A DNA stretch of 64,000 nucleotides from CAZDYP01 sp964509505 (GCA_964509505.1 CAZDYP010000001.1:1-64000), one strand, 5' to 3'; positions 38,922-47,742 are shown, counted from the first letter of the stretch. Numbers and translations are program-made. The notes: a model not told the origin generated them from the letters alone.

Positions 38922-39645
38922 TTACCTGCGGATGAGGGGCAGATAGATGAATCGCTTGTTAGCGGCTAACGTGGTGAGGGTAACGGAGTTCAGTTCGCGC
39001 ACTACCACAAAATCGTCGTCGCTGCCGTTGTTGCCGTAACCCACAATGGTCATGCGGTTGTTGGCGTCAATCGCCAACCCGCGCGCGACGCTGTGCGAGC
39101 CAACGGCGATGACCTCTTTGCCTTGATTGCCGAATGAGGCGTCGAGACGGTAGCCCGGCAGCGTGCCCGCGCTGTTGTCAAACTTGTAGCGCGCGAGGTA
39201 AATTTGCGAGGGCGTCGTGCGTTTGCCGCCAGCCACAACCAGCTTGCCATCGGGTTGCACTGCCAACGCATACGCGATGTCGTCGCCGCCAAAGTCCGTG
39301 AGGATGCGCGGCTCGCTGAACGTCTGACCACAGCCGCACACGCTGCCGTTGGCATTCAAGAACATCAGCGCGAAGTCGCCATTCGAATAGCCTGCAAGCG
39401 CGAGCTGGCCATCTTTCAGCACGGCGATGCTGTACGCTTCGTCGTTGCGCGGCAGATTGATTTCTTTGATGCCGTTCACGCCGAAGCTCGTGTCGAGCGC
39501 GCCGTTGGGTAAGTAGCGCACGACGACGAAATCTCCAGAGTGTCCACCCGCCACGACAATCTTGCCATCGGGTTGCAACGCCGCAGCGCGAGCTCATCGC
39601 AACGATCAAACCGCAAACGCCGAACACGAGCCGTTTTTTAGCCAT
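38922..39645 (-). pseudogene. Frameshifted delta-60 repeat secreted protein
   Basis: A signal-peptide start (MAKKRLVFGVCGLIVA, ATG at 39645 with AGAGG before it) is in one frame; the rest, LQPDGKIVVAGGHSGDFVVVRYLPNGALDTSFG and two more delta-60 repeats, is in another frame open only from about 39590 after a TGA. The total span is not a multiple of three. Delta-60 proteins normally carry many repeats, so both a deletion and a frameshift (or an assembly error) are likely near 39585-39600. The C terminus is RFIYLPLIRR, resembling YLPLVAR of the giant protein at 47733. It would be a secreted propeller-type protein if intact. Confidence 0.7.
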
Positions 39646-39834
39646 TTTGCCTCTTTGCATCTGATCACGTTGTTACCGACCGTGGTTGATCAGCCTGAAG
39701 TGCACGCGGTAATGGCCTTTTAAAATTGGAGATGGTGATGCCAGCTTCCACATGGCGAGACCAGGACTGTCCAGCCGCGAGGGTGATGCGGTCATTGTCT
39801 ACCGGTCTCCTTTTGTTGAACGAACGACAGTTGT

Positions 39835-40086
39835 CTATGACCGCTCGACGACCTCGTGAATCTCGTCAGCGGCGAGGCCATGCGCCTCGCGGTGCACGCG
39901 CTCGGCGGCTTCTTTGTTCGGCGCCTCGACCAGACAGAAGATCGTCCCATTCTGCTCGTCAAACCAATACTTCAGATATTTGACGCCGTACTTGCTTTGC
40001 ACCTCAAGGTCTTTGAGGTGCGCGCCCGCGACCGCCGTTTCCGTCACGCCGGGCACGTGCTTGTGAACGTCCAGATACAGTGGCAT
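39835..40086 (-). CDS. DUF4242 domain protein
   Basis: An 83-residue ferredoxin-like-fold protein matching DUF4242: MPLYLDVHKHVPGVTETAVAGAH, LEVQSKYGVKYLKYWFDEQNGTIFCLVEAPNKEAAERVHREAHG, LAADEIHEV. The function of the family is unsettled; related proteins bind metal ions through the His residues. The ATG at 40086 is preceded by AAAGGAGG, so the longer frame to 40110 is rejected. It stands alone between the broken delta-60 gene and STAND regulator C. Confidence 0.82.
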   Translation of the reverse strand: MPLYLDVHKHVPGVTETAVAGAHLKDLEVQSKYGVKYLKYWFDEQNGTIFCLVEAPNKEAAERVHREAHGLAADEIHEVVERS

Positions 40087-40126
40087 TGTCCCTCCTTTAC
40101 TTCCCGCCAATGAGTTTTCCGAGTGG

Positions 40127-40162
40127 AAAATCCTAAAAGATCTCTGAGACTTTTTAGGGTTT
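40127..40162. repeat. Hairpin upstream of the DUF4242 gene
   Basis: AAAATCCTAAAAG and CTTTTTAGGGTTT pair with one mismatch and a ten-base loop. Intergenic relative of the AGACCC hairpin family. Confidence 0.55.
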
Positions 40163-40317
40163 CACGGATGTCACCATTAAAACACATTGCGTGCAGGTTG
40201 TCATCGGCTGAATTAGCTATTTTTTAGCTATTTTTATAGGCGTTACGCAGTGGGGAACATGTCACCGCGAAGATATGAAGCACGTGAAGAATTCTTAGGG
40301 TGATAGTGTGGAGATAG

Positions 40318-42867
40318 TTACTTGAGGGCTGTTTTGACCAAGCCTCTTTCCAGCGCCCACGAGGCGATTTGTGTGCGCGAATTGAAGCCCAGCTTATTGA
40401 GGATGTGCGCGACGTGCGCCATTACCGTATATTCGCTGAGGACGAGCGTCTCGGCGATCTCGCGGTTAGTTTGGCCCTGTGCGATGAGCGCTGCCACCTC
40501 GTGTTGGCGGGCGGTGAGGCCGTCGAAATGTTGTGGCTTGCTCTGTGACGTAGGGGGTGCAGGTGAGGCGTCGGCGGCTTGGGGTGTTTGAGGTTCACTG
40601 AGCGCGTAAGCCACGACTTGCTCCAGTGTCAGTGCTTGACCTTCGGCGTAATACCGCGCAAACGTCGTCGGCGTCAGTGCGGCGCGCGCAGCGGCGAGGT
40701 GGCGGTCGTAGCTGGAACGGAAGTGATCCTGAGGCGGCAAGACCTCATCCAACGGTAAGCCTACGACCTCGATTGCGCCGATGAGCTGCGCGGCGCGGCG
40801 TGCATCCTTGTATGTCAGCGCAACGCTACACAGGCTAGTGAGAATTAAGACGATGCCGACTTTTTCCCCTAGCTCATACCGCAAACGGAGACCCTCTCTT
40901 AGAAACGTGAGAGCCTGCTCAGGCTGTCGCTGTAACAGCGCGATGAAACCCAAATTTTGCAGCGCTTCGGCGACGCCGTCGTTGTAACCAATGGCGCGGT
41001 AGAGCGCAAGGCACTCTGTAAAATGGCGTTCAGCCTGTTCGTATAAGCCCTGCATCCAATAGATGTCGCCCAGCGAGCTGTGCGCGTCGGCTATCCCTTC
41101 GCGATCACCTGCCGCGCGCCGCAATGCCAAGGCTTCTTGCAAATATGTCGTCGCCGTCGGGTAATCGCGTGCGCTCATCGCCAAACGCCCCAAATCGCGC
41201 AAGGGACGACTGATGCCCCACGTGTCATCGAGTGCGCGGAAGATGACGAGGCTCTGCTCATAAAGCGTGCGGGCGCGGGTCAGGTCGCCTTGCCGCGCAC
41301 ACACGCGCCCCAAACGGTCAAGCGCGTAAGCATAGGTCCAGCGGTCGCCTACCTGCTCCGCTTTGACGATACATTGCTCGAATGAGCTGCGCGCTGCCTC
41401 GAGATCTCCCTGAGTCCACGTGATTGTGCCAAGTCCCAACAATGCCTGCGCATAAGCGCGTTGCCAGCCTGGGCCCCTGTTGGAGGCTGGTGTTTGATTG
41501 GCTCGTTGCACCATGCGTTCAAGCCAATGGCGACTATGCTGGAAGTCGCCGCGCAGCTCCCAATACCACCAAAGTACCGCCACCAGTCGCAGGCCGGCTT
41601 CGATGTTGTTTGAATCCAGCGCCCATGCCAGCGCCGCGTTGAAATTGCTGTCGTCGGAGCTGAACCGACCAACCCACACCTCTTTATCTGCCCCACGCAA
41701 ATGCGGCGCGGCTACTTCTATCGCCGTCACGCAATAATCCAGCTGGCGCGTACGCCAGGCGGTTTCCTCACCTGCCGCACGCAGCTGCTCCCACCCATAC
41801 TGCCGAATGGGTTCGAGCAACCGATAGCGCGCCTGTCCAAATTTTTCTCGCTCAACTACCAAGATCAACGACTTGTCAATCAGACGAGCGAGCAAATCGA
41901 GCACGTTTGTTTGGGTGACACTTTCATACGTGCAGCTGGCTTCGACGGCCTCTAGCGTGAAACTACCCACGAACACCGACAACCGTCGTAACAACACGCG
42001 CTCAGGTTCGGAGAGCAGCTCGTAGCTCCAATCCAGCGCCGCCCGCAACGTCTGATGACGGGGCACGGCGGCGCGTTGTCCATTGGTCAACAGATAGAAG
42101 ATGTCATCCAACCGCGCCGCAATTTGCTCAACCGCGAGCAACTTGGCGCGCGCCGCCGCCAACTCAATTGCCAACGGTAAGCCATCGAGCCGTTGGCAAA
42201 TCTGCGCTGCGGCCTGCGCGTTATGGGCATGCAATGTGAAGCTGGGCACAACCTCTTTGATGCGCGCCGCCAACAATTGGATGGTCTCGCATTGCGCTAA
42301 TTGCTCAAGGGAAAATTGAGTGGTGGGTGTGGGGAGTTGCAGCGGTGGAACTGACCAAACCGTTTCGCCTTGAATCATCAGAGCCTCGCGGCTGGTCGCC
42401 AGAATCCGCAGCCAAGGACAAGCGCGCAATAGAGCGTCAGTCAATGCCGCGCACGCGGCGATGACGTGTTCGCAGTTGTCCAACACCAACAACACTTCTT
42501 TGTGGCGCAGCGTGTGTGCCAACGTTTCGCGCAAGGGGCGCTCAGGTTGTTCGCGCACGGACAACACGGAGGCAATCGCTTGGGGTAGCAACGCGGGGTC
42601 GGAGAGGGCGGCGAGCTCGACCCACCACACGCCATCGGAGAAAGCGTCGAGCATGTCACTGGCGACGCGCAAGGCGAGGCGGGTCTTACCGATGCCGCCC
42701 GCGCCGGTCAGCGTCAAGAGGCGCGTTTGCGCGAGCAACTGCTTGACCTCGTGGATGGCTTGGGTACGGCCTATGAAGCTGGTGAGCTCGCTAGGGAGGC
42801 TGTGGGGTGGAGTGGCGTCTGCATGAAGTGTGTCCTCAGCGCGCGTATGAGTAAACTGTGTAACCAC
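40318..42867 (-). CDS. STAND regulator: NB-ARC ATPase, TPR and LuxR-type HTH (paralogue C)
   Basis: An 849-residue relative of regulators A and B: Walker A GAGGIGKT at 55-62, VLLVLDNCEH as Walker B, NB-ARC, a TPR-like sensor (QGDLEAARSSFEQC, ARDYPTATTYLQEAL, QGLYEQAERHFTEC) and a C-terminal LuxR HTH (DGLTARQHEVAALIAQGQTNREIAETLVLSEYTV). Unlike A and B it carries no 33-nt hairpin and no long word-repeat insertion, so it shows the ancestral spacing at those sites. The GTG start at 42867 is supported by AGGAG five bases before it. It is divergent from the cyclase-ATPase gene. Ligand unknown. Confidence 0.88.
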   Translation of the reverse strand: MVTQFTHTRAEDTLHADATPPHSLPSELTSFIGRTQAIHEVKQLLAQTRLLTLTGAGGIGKTRLALRVASDMLDAFSDGVWWVELAALSDPALLPQAIASVLSVREQPERPLRETLAHTLRHKEVLLVLDNCEHVIAACAALTDALLRACPWLRILATSREALMIQGETVWSVPPLQLPTPTTQFSLEQLAQCETIQLLAARIKEVVPSFTLHAHNAQAAAQICQRLDGLPLAIELAAARAKLLAVEQIAARLDDIFYLLTNGQRAAVPRHQTLRAALDWSYELLSEPERVLLRRLSVFVGSFTLEAVEASCTYESVTQTNVLDLLARLIDKSLILVVEREKFGQARYRLLEPIRQYGWEQLRAAGEETAWRTRQLDYCVTAIEVAAPHLRGADKEVWVGRFSSDDSNFNAALAWALDSNNIEAGLRLVAVLWWYWELRGDFQHSRHWLERMVQRANQTPASNRGPGWQRAYAQALLGLGTITWTQGDLEAARSSFEQCIVKAEQVGDRWTYAYALDRLGRVCARQGDLTRARTLYEQSLVIFRALDDTWGISRPLRDLGRLAMSARDYPTATTYLQEALALRRAAGDREGIADAHSSLGDIYWMQGLYEQAERHFTECLALYRAIGYNDGVAEALQNLGFIALLQRQPEQALTFLREGLRLRYELGEKVGIVLILTSLCSVALTYKDARRAAQLIGAIEVVGLPLDEVLPPQDHFRSSYDRHLAAARAALTPTTFARYYAEGQALTLEQVVAYALSEPQTPQAADASPAPPTSQSKPQHFDGLTARQHEVAALIAQGQTNREIAETLVLSEYTVMAHVAHILNKLGFNSRTQIASWALERGLVKTALK

Positions 42868-43120
42868 GTCACTCCTGAGGATTGACGCAAGTGTTGAGAA
42901 GTAAGCCGATACACGAACGATAACCGAATTGAGGTTGAGAAATTTTACTACAACTGCGCGTTAGAGCAATAGTGTCCAACGAACTTTTATGATACGCTCT
43001 CAAATTTGTGCGGCAACGCGCGACGCGAGCTGCGTTTTGCCCGCGCCGTCTGTGCCGCCTATGGCGATTTTCAGAGGCGTGCTATGATTAGGCATATTCG
43101 TAGCAGAGGATTCCTGTCCG

Positions 43121-46100
43121 ATGCGTCCTTTCATCCCTCATTTTATCCACCGCCAATTTGTCGCGCGGCGTCTGCAAGGTCGCTTCCACGCCGTCGCGCT
43201 CTTCGTTGATCTCTCTGGCTTCATGCCACTCACCGAAGCGCTGATGCAGCACGCAAAGGATGGCGCGGAAATTTTGACCGACGCGCTCAATCACATTTTC
43301 ACTCAGCTCGTGCATGAAGTCTATGCGCGCGGCGGCTTCATCTCCAATTTCGCGGGCGATGCGTTCACGGCGTTGTTTCCCTTGAATGCCAAGCAAGCGG
43401 CGCCACACGCGACACGCACTGCGTTCTTCGTGCAAGCGTTCTTTGCAAAGCATCATACCCTACATACGAAGTATGGCGCTTTCGAGTTGGGTGCGAAGTG
43501 CGGCCTCGCAGTGGGCGATGTTCAGTGGGGCATTCTCGGCGAGCAAGACCGCTACACCTATTTCTTTCGCGGCGAGGCAATAGATGCTTGCGCGACGGCG
43601 GAGCATCACGCAGAGCGCGGCGAGATTGTCGTAGAGCAAGCAGTGTGGTCACGGTTGGGCGACGCAGCGCAAACTGAACCGATACCCAACACGCCTTATC
43701 ACAAACTCGTCGCGGATCAAAACGCGTTGCCAACCAAGCGTATTCGCCCCCCAGTACTCAACCATGATACCCTCGCGCGCTTCGTCTTGCCCGAAATCAT
43801 TGACCTGACTGCGCCTGCGGAGTTCCGTGAGGTGTGCAGTATTTTTATCTCCATTGAACAAACCGCGAACCATGAGGACTTTCATGCGTTCATCATCATG
43901 CTCAGGGCGTTGGTTGCGCAACATGGCGGCTATTTCAATCGCTTGGACTTCGGCGATAAGGGTGCAGTGGTGTTGGTGTTGTTTGGCGCGCCCATCGCGC
44001 ATGAGAATGACATAGAACGTGCAGTGAATTTCTTGTTGGCTTTGCAACAGTCACCGATTGCGGTGCGTTGGCGTGCAGGCTTGACAGTCGGCGCGGCGTA
44101 TGCAGGCATCATGGGTGGCAGGGAGCGTTGTGAATATACGGCGATGGGCGATGTGGTGAACTTGGCAGCCCGTTTTATGACACAAGCGTCGTGGAGTGAT
44201 GTGTGGGTCAGTGAAGCCGTGCAGGAACGCTTGCGCCACACACATCACTGGGCGGCGATAGGCAGCTTCTCTTTCAAAGGCGTGAGCAAGCCGATACCCG
44301 TCTATCGCCTAACGGGACAACAGGAGCATGTCGCGCGCGAGTTTTACACAGGCGAGTTGGTGGGGCGCGAAGCAGAGCTCGTGCAGTTGGAAACATTTGT
44401 CCAACCGATCCTAGACCCGAAGGGTTTTGGAAACCCTTCGGGTCTCGCGCGGTTCGCCGGCATCTTGTACCTTTACGGCGAAGCGGGCATGGGCAAGGGC
44501 CGCCTCGCGCATGAGTTTCGGCAACGCCTGACGCGCGCTTATGCGGTCAGTTGGTTCGTCTGCCCCGCCGAAGAAATTTTGCGTCAATCGCTCAACCCCT
44601 TCAAGTATTTTCTCCGCAACTACTTCGGGCAATCGGTCACGCACACACCCGCCGAGAATCGTAAGCGCTTCGACGCGCAATTGCAAAGCGTCATCGCGCG
44701 CTTGCCCGCGGCTCATCCTGACACACCTATGCTGCGTCACGAGCTGGAGCGCACCCGCTCGTTCTTGGGCGCGTTGGTCAATTTGCATTGGGACGATTCG
44801 CTCTACGCGCAAGTCGAGCCGCAACTGCGCTTTGAGAACACGCTCGATGCGGTCAAGCAGTTGTTGAAGGCGGAGAGTTTGCTGCAACCCGTCGTTCTCG
44901 TCGTAGAAGACACGCACTGGCTCGACGCCGATTCGCAGGCGTTGCTCACCATGTTGACGCGCAACATCGCCGCGTATCCCATCGCCATCCTGTGCCTCAG
45001 TCGCTATCAAGACGATGGGCGTCCCTTCGCGTTGCCCGTCGCGCCAGAGACGCCGCAGCAAACGCTCGACTTGAATCGCCTATCGCCCGATGGCTTGCGT
45101 GCGTTGGCGTCGCAAACGCTACGAGGCGCGGTGAGCGCGGCGCTGGTGGATTTTCTGGCGGAGAAGACCAACGGCAACCCGTTCTTGGTCGAGCAATTGT
45201 GTCAGCATTTGCGCGAGCGCACGTGGCTCACAACTGATGCGACAGGCGCGTACACCTTGTTGGGAACTCACACCGCCGAAGTGCCAGTCACCATCGGCGC
45301 GGTGTTGATTGCGCGTCTCGACCGCTTGACGATGGAGGTCAAAGCGGTGGTGCAAACGGCGGCGGTGTTGGGGCGTGAGTTCGAAGCGCAAATTCTCTCG
45401 AGGATGTTGAGCGATGACGTGCGGGTGACGGAGAAAATCAAACAAGCAGAAACAGAGGCAATCTGGTCGGCGCTGAACGAGATTCGCTACATCTTCCGAC
45501 ATGCGCTGTTGCGTGATGCCGCTTATGATATGCAGCTGCGCGCCCGTTTGCGCGACTTGCATCGGCTGGCGGGCGAAGCGTTTGAGCAAGTGTATGCTGA
45601 TGACTTAGATAGCCATTACGCGGACTTGGCGTATCACTTTGAGCAAGCGCAAGTGACCATGAAGGCGTTGGTCTATTTGGGGCAAGCAGGCGACAGCGCG
45701 AAAGCGGATTACCATAATCAAGCGGCGTTGGATTTCTACGCGCGTCGGATGACGTTGATGGTTGAGACGGAACAACCGATGGGGTGGCGCATCGCCACAC
45801 GCCTGAAGCAAGGCGAGGTGTTGGAGCTCATCGGCAAATGGAACGAGGCAGATGCGACGTACCATGAAGCGTTGCAGTGGGCGGTGCAAGCTAATGAGCG
45901 TGAATGGCAAGCGCGGGCGCATTACGCGCTCTGCGAATTGTTGCGGCGTAGAGGCAAATACGTCGAGTCACTCGTCTCCGCTGAGCAAGCATTGGTCTTG
46001 TTTGCAGCAATAGGCAACTCACAAGGCTTAGCACAAACATTTGGCACATTCGGTACGATTGCACGACAGCAGGGTAATTATGCGCAGGCAATGCAATGGT

Positions 46101-47011
46101 ATGAGCGACAACTGAAACTCGGTGAAGCGTTGAACGATCAAGCGGGGATTGCGGCAGCGATGGGGAGCATGGGCAACGCCTATCAAGAGCAAGAGCAACA
46201 TACGCAAGCGCTGACTTGCCATGCGCATCGCCTGCGCTTCTGTGAAGGACTCGGTGACAAACGGGGTATCGCTTCGGTCTTGAGCAATTTGGGGAATGTG
46301 CATGTCAGTGCGGGCGATTACGCACAGGCACTGGCGTGCTATACGCGTGGTTTACAACTCAGCGAAGAACTTGGCGACAAGCGCGTGATAGCTGTGACCG
46401 TCGGTAATTTGGGTGTTGTGTCTGAGGACTTAGGCGATTACGAGCAAGCCATGACGTATTACACGCGCAGTTTGCAAATTGGCGAGGAACTTGGTAATCA
46501 ACGCACCATCTCGATTGCCATCGGCAATCAAGGGAACATCCATCAGTTCAAAGGCAATTATCCACAAGCGCTCGTTTGTTACGATCAGGCGTTGGCTATC
46601 GCCCAGACCATTGGACTGAGATATTATGTGGCTGGCTATTTAATTGAAAAGGCTAGAGTCTTATTCAAACTGAACCAGCTGTCCGAAGCGCAGCGGATGG
46701 CTCAAGAGGGACTGACGCTTGCCAGAGCAGTCAATTTTCCTGACTACATTTTCAAAGGGCAGGTCTTGGCGACGAGCATTGCGTGGGCGCAAGGACAACG
46801 CATCGAAGCCACGCAACAATTGAGCGAACTCTTGGCGCAAACGCAAGCAAGTGGTGAGCAAGCGGACCTGCATTATGAGTTGTGGCACATGGCAGGCACA
46901 GAGGCGCATCGCGCGCAGGCGCTGGCTCTGTATCAGGCGTTGTTGCAACGCACGCCGAAGTTTGAGTGGAAGCAAAGGGTAGAGGAGTTGCAAGTGGCGA
47001 ATAGCGAATAG
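43121..47011 (+). CDS. Tandem adenylate/guanylate cyclase-like, STAND ATPase and TPR protein
   Basis: A 1296-residue multidomain regulator. The first class III cyclase domain (about 22-180) keeps both metal aspartates (FVDLSGF, Asp30; GGFISNFAGDAF, Asp80). The second (about 240-410) has lost the first (FISIEQ) but keeps the dimer-type YTAMGDVVNLAARF. An AAA/STAND ATPase follows with the altered Walker A GEAGMGKGR (Gly replaces the usual Ser/Thr), Walker B LVVEDTHWLD, then six or more TPRs (GNYAQAMQWYERQL, GDYAQALACYTRGL). A 33-nt hairpin (DPKGFGNPSGL) is inserted about 15 residues before Walker A. The final VANSE and stop are from a word repeat. It may be a cyclase-scaffold or a sensor; activity is uncertain. 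Confidence 0.85.
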   Translation: MRPFIPHFIHRQFVARRLQGRFHAVALFVDLSGFMPLTEALMQHAKDGAEILTDALNHIFTQLVHEVYARGGFISNFAGDAFTALFPLNAKQAAPHATRTAFFVQAFFAKHHTLHTKYGAFELGAKCGLAVGDVQWGILGEQDRYTYFFRGEAIDACATAEHHAERGEIVVEQAVWSRLGDAAQTEPIPNTPYHKLVADQNALPTKRIRPPVLNHDTLARFVLPEIIDLTAPAEFREVCSIFISIEQTANHEDFHAFIIMLRALVAQHGGYFNRLDFGDKGAVVLVLFGAPIAHENDIERAVNFLLALQQSPIAVRWRAGLTVGAAYAGIMGGRERCEYTAMGDVVNLAARFMTQASWSDVWVSEAVQERLRHTHHWAAIGSFSFKGVSKPIPVYRLTGQQEHVAREFYTGELVGREAELVQLETFVQPILDPKGFGNPSGLARFAGILYLYGEAGMGKGRLAHEFRQRLTRAYAVSWFVCPAEEILRQSLNPFKYFLRNYFGQSVTHTPAENRKRFDAQLQSVIARLPAAHPDTPMLRHELERTRSFLGALVNLHWDDSLYAQVEPQLRFENTLDAVKQLLKAESLLQPVVLVVEDTHWLDADSQALLTMLTRNIAAYPIAILCLSRYQDDGRPFALPVAPETPQQTLDLNRLSPDGLRALASQTLRGAVSAALVDFLAEKTNGNPFLVEQLCQHLRERTWLTTDATGAYTLLGTHTAEVPVTIGAVLIARLDRLTMEVKAVVQTAAVLGREFEAQILSRMLSDDVRVTEKIKQAETEAIWSALNEIRYIFRHALLRDAAYDMQLRARLRDLHRLAGEAFEQVYADDLDSHYADLAYHFEQAQVTMKALVYLGQAGDSAKADYHNQAALDFYARRMTLMVETEQPMGWRIATRLKQGEVLELIGKWNEADATYHEALQWAVQANEREWQARAHYALCELLRRRGKYVESLVSAEQALVLFAAIGNSQGLAQTFGTFGTIARQQGNYAQAMQWYERQLKLGEALNDQAGIAAAMGSMGNAYQEQEQHTQALTCHAHRLRFCEGLGDKRGIASVLSNLGNVHVSAGDYAQALACYTRGLQLSEELGDKRVIAVTVGNLGVVSEDLGDYEQAMTYYTRSLQIGEELGNQRTISIAIGNQGNIHQFKGNYPQALVCYDQALAIAQTIGLRYYVAGYLIEKARVLFKLNQLSEAQRMAQEGLTLARAVNFPDYIFKGQVLATSIAWAQGQRIEATQQLSELLAQTQASGEQADLHYELWHMAGTEAHRAQALALYQALLQRTPKFEWKQRVEELQVANSE
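44413..44445 (+). repeat. 33-nt perfect hairpin, intragenic (copy 4)
   Basis: Identical in sequence to the copy at 11565-11597 but in a different gene on the opposite strand. It encodes DPKGFGNPSGL between the second cyclase domain and the ATPase. Confidence 0.9.
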
Positions 47012-47046
47012 CGAATGGCCAATGGCCATCTGCCATCCGCCATCAC
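46990..47046. repeat. GCGAATA / CCATCTG word repeat left of the toxin-antitoxin pair
   Basis: GGCGAATAGCGAATAGCGAATGG is followed by its complement-like CCATCTGCCATCCGCCATCACC. It supplies the last codons (ANSE) and TAG of the cyclase-TPR gene. Same family at 47660-47742 and 54056-54112. Confidence 0.75.
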
Positions 47047-47059
47047 CAGTGGAGTATGA

Positions 47060-47065
47060 TATAAT
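47060..47065 (+). promoter_or_regulatory. -10 box for the toxin-antitoxin operon
   Basis: TATAAT at 47060-47065, with GGAGG (47073-47077) just after the expected start and the antitoxin ATG at 47084. No clear -35 box; the word repeat lies where it would be. Confidence 0.45.
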
Positions 47066-47083
47066 TCTGTGCGGAGGTGTCGG

Positions 47084-47389
47084 ATGAGTAACTTGACTAT
47101 GACCATCACGCTGCGCGAGCCTGTGTACCGTGCGTTGACAGCGCAAGCAGCGCAACAACACCGCGCGCTTGACGAGCTCATCAACGAGCTGTTGGAGCAG
47201 GTGCTAGGCGCAGAGCGCGACGAATCGCAGGCATGGTATTGGACGGAGCGCTGGCAGGCGGGCGCGCGCGTAGCGGAGGCTGATTTGCAGGCTGGGCGTT
47301 ACAAAGATTTCGCGACGATGGACGAGTTCATCGCAGCGCTCGACGAACCATTGGAGGATGAGGCTGTGGACGAGAGCGCAAAGGTATGA
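47084..47389 (+). CDS. Putative antitoxin of a type II toxin-antitoxin pair
   Basis: A 101-residue protein beginning MSNLTMTITLREPVYRALTAQAAQQHRALDELINELLEQVL, which resembles a ribbon-helix-helix or similar N-terminal DNA-binding/antitoxin head, with an acidic C terminus (LDEPLEDEAVDESAKV) suited to bind a basic toxin. Its stop overlaps the RelE-type toxin ATG by 4 nt. GGAGG lies seven bases before the ATG. In such pairs the antitoxin neutralises the toxin and represses its own promoter. Confidence 0.7.
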   Translation: MSNLTMTITLREPVYRALTAQAAQQHRALDELINELLEQVLGAERDESQAWYWTERWQAGARVAEADLQAGRYKDFATMDEFIAALDEPLEDEAVDESAKV

Positions 47390-47655
47390 AGTATCGGCGC
47401 GCACGTCAATTTCACCGCGCTTATCATGCGTTGCCTGCGCCGATTCAGGAGAAGGTGAAGAAAGCTTTCAAGCTGTTTCAAGCCAATCCGCGCCATTCAT
47501 CGCTGGGTGTGAAGAAGATGCAGGGCAAAGCTGGTGTGTGGGAAGGTCGCATTGACCAGTTTTATCGTTTCGTCTTTCACTTCGACACGGATGAGCAAGG
47601 CGAGACGGTGTGCGTGTTCGACGACATCGGCCCGCATAGCATTTTGGACAAATAG
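47386..47655 (+). CDS. RelE/ParE-type toxin
   Basis: An 89-residue basic protein of the RelE/ParE superfamily: MKYRRARQFHRAYHALPAPIQEKVKKAFKLFQANPRHSSLGVKKMQG, then VWEGRIDQFYRFVFHFDTDEQGETVCVFDDIGPHSIL, the standard strand order of the fold. RelE members cleave mRNA on the ribosome, ParE members poison gyrase; which applies is not decided. It is translationally coupled to the antitoxin. Word repeats of one family flank the pair on both sides. Confidence 0.85.
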   Translation: MKYRRARQFHRAYHALPAPIQEKVKKAFKLFQANPRHSSLGVKKMQGKAGVWEGRIDQFYRFVFHFDTDEQGETVCVFDDIGPHSILDK

Positions 47656-47659
47656 CGCA

Positions 47660-47742
47660 ATAACAGTAGCGAATGGCGAATAGCGAATGGCGGATGGTTT
47701 TCAACTATCCGCCATCGGCTATCTGCCATCGGCTATCTCGCC
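47660..47742. repeat. GCGAATG / CCGCCAT word repeat right of the toxin-antitoxin pair
   Basis: AGCGAATGGCGAATAGCGAATGGCGGATGG is followed by CTATCCGCCATCGGCTATCTGCCATCGGCTATC, an inverted arrangement. It runs up to the end of the giant minus-strand gene. Confidence 0.75.

Noticed and set aside
43649..44047. Antisense frames within the cyclase gene and many others (for example 35032-35817, 36751-37197, 49236-50195)
   Set aside because: They mirror real genes, show no family motifs and have no ribosome sites; they are by-products of GC-rich codon use.
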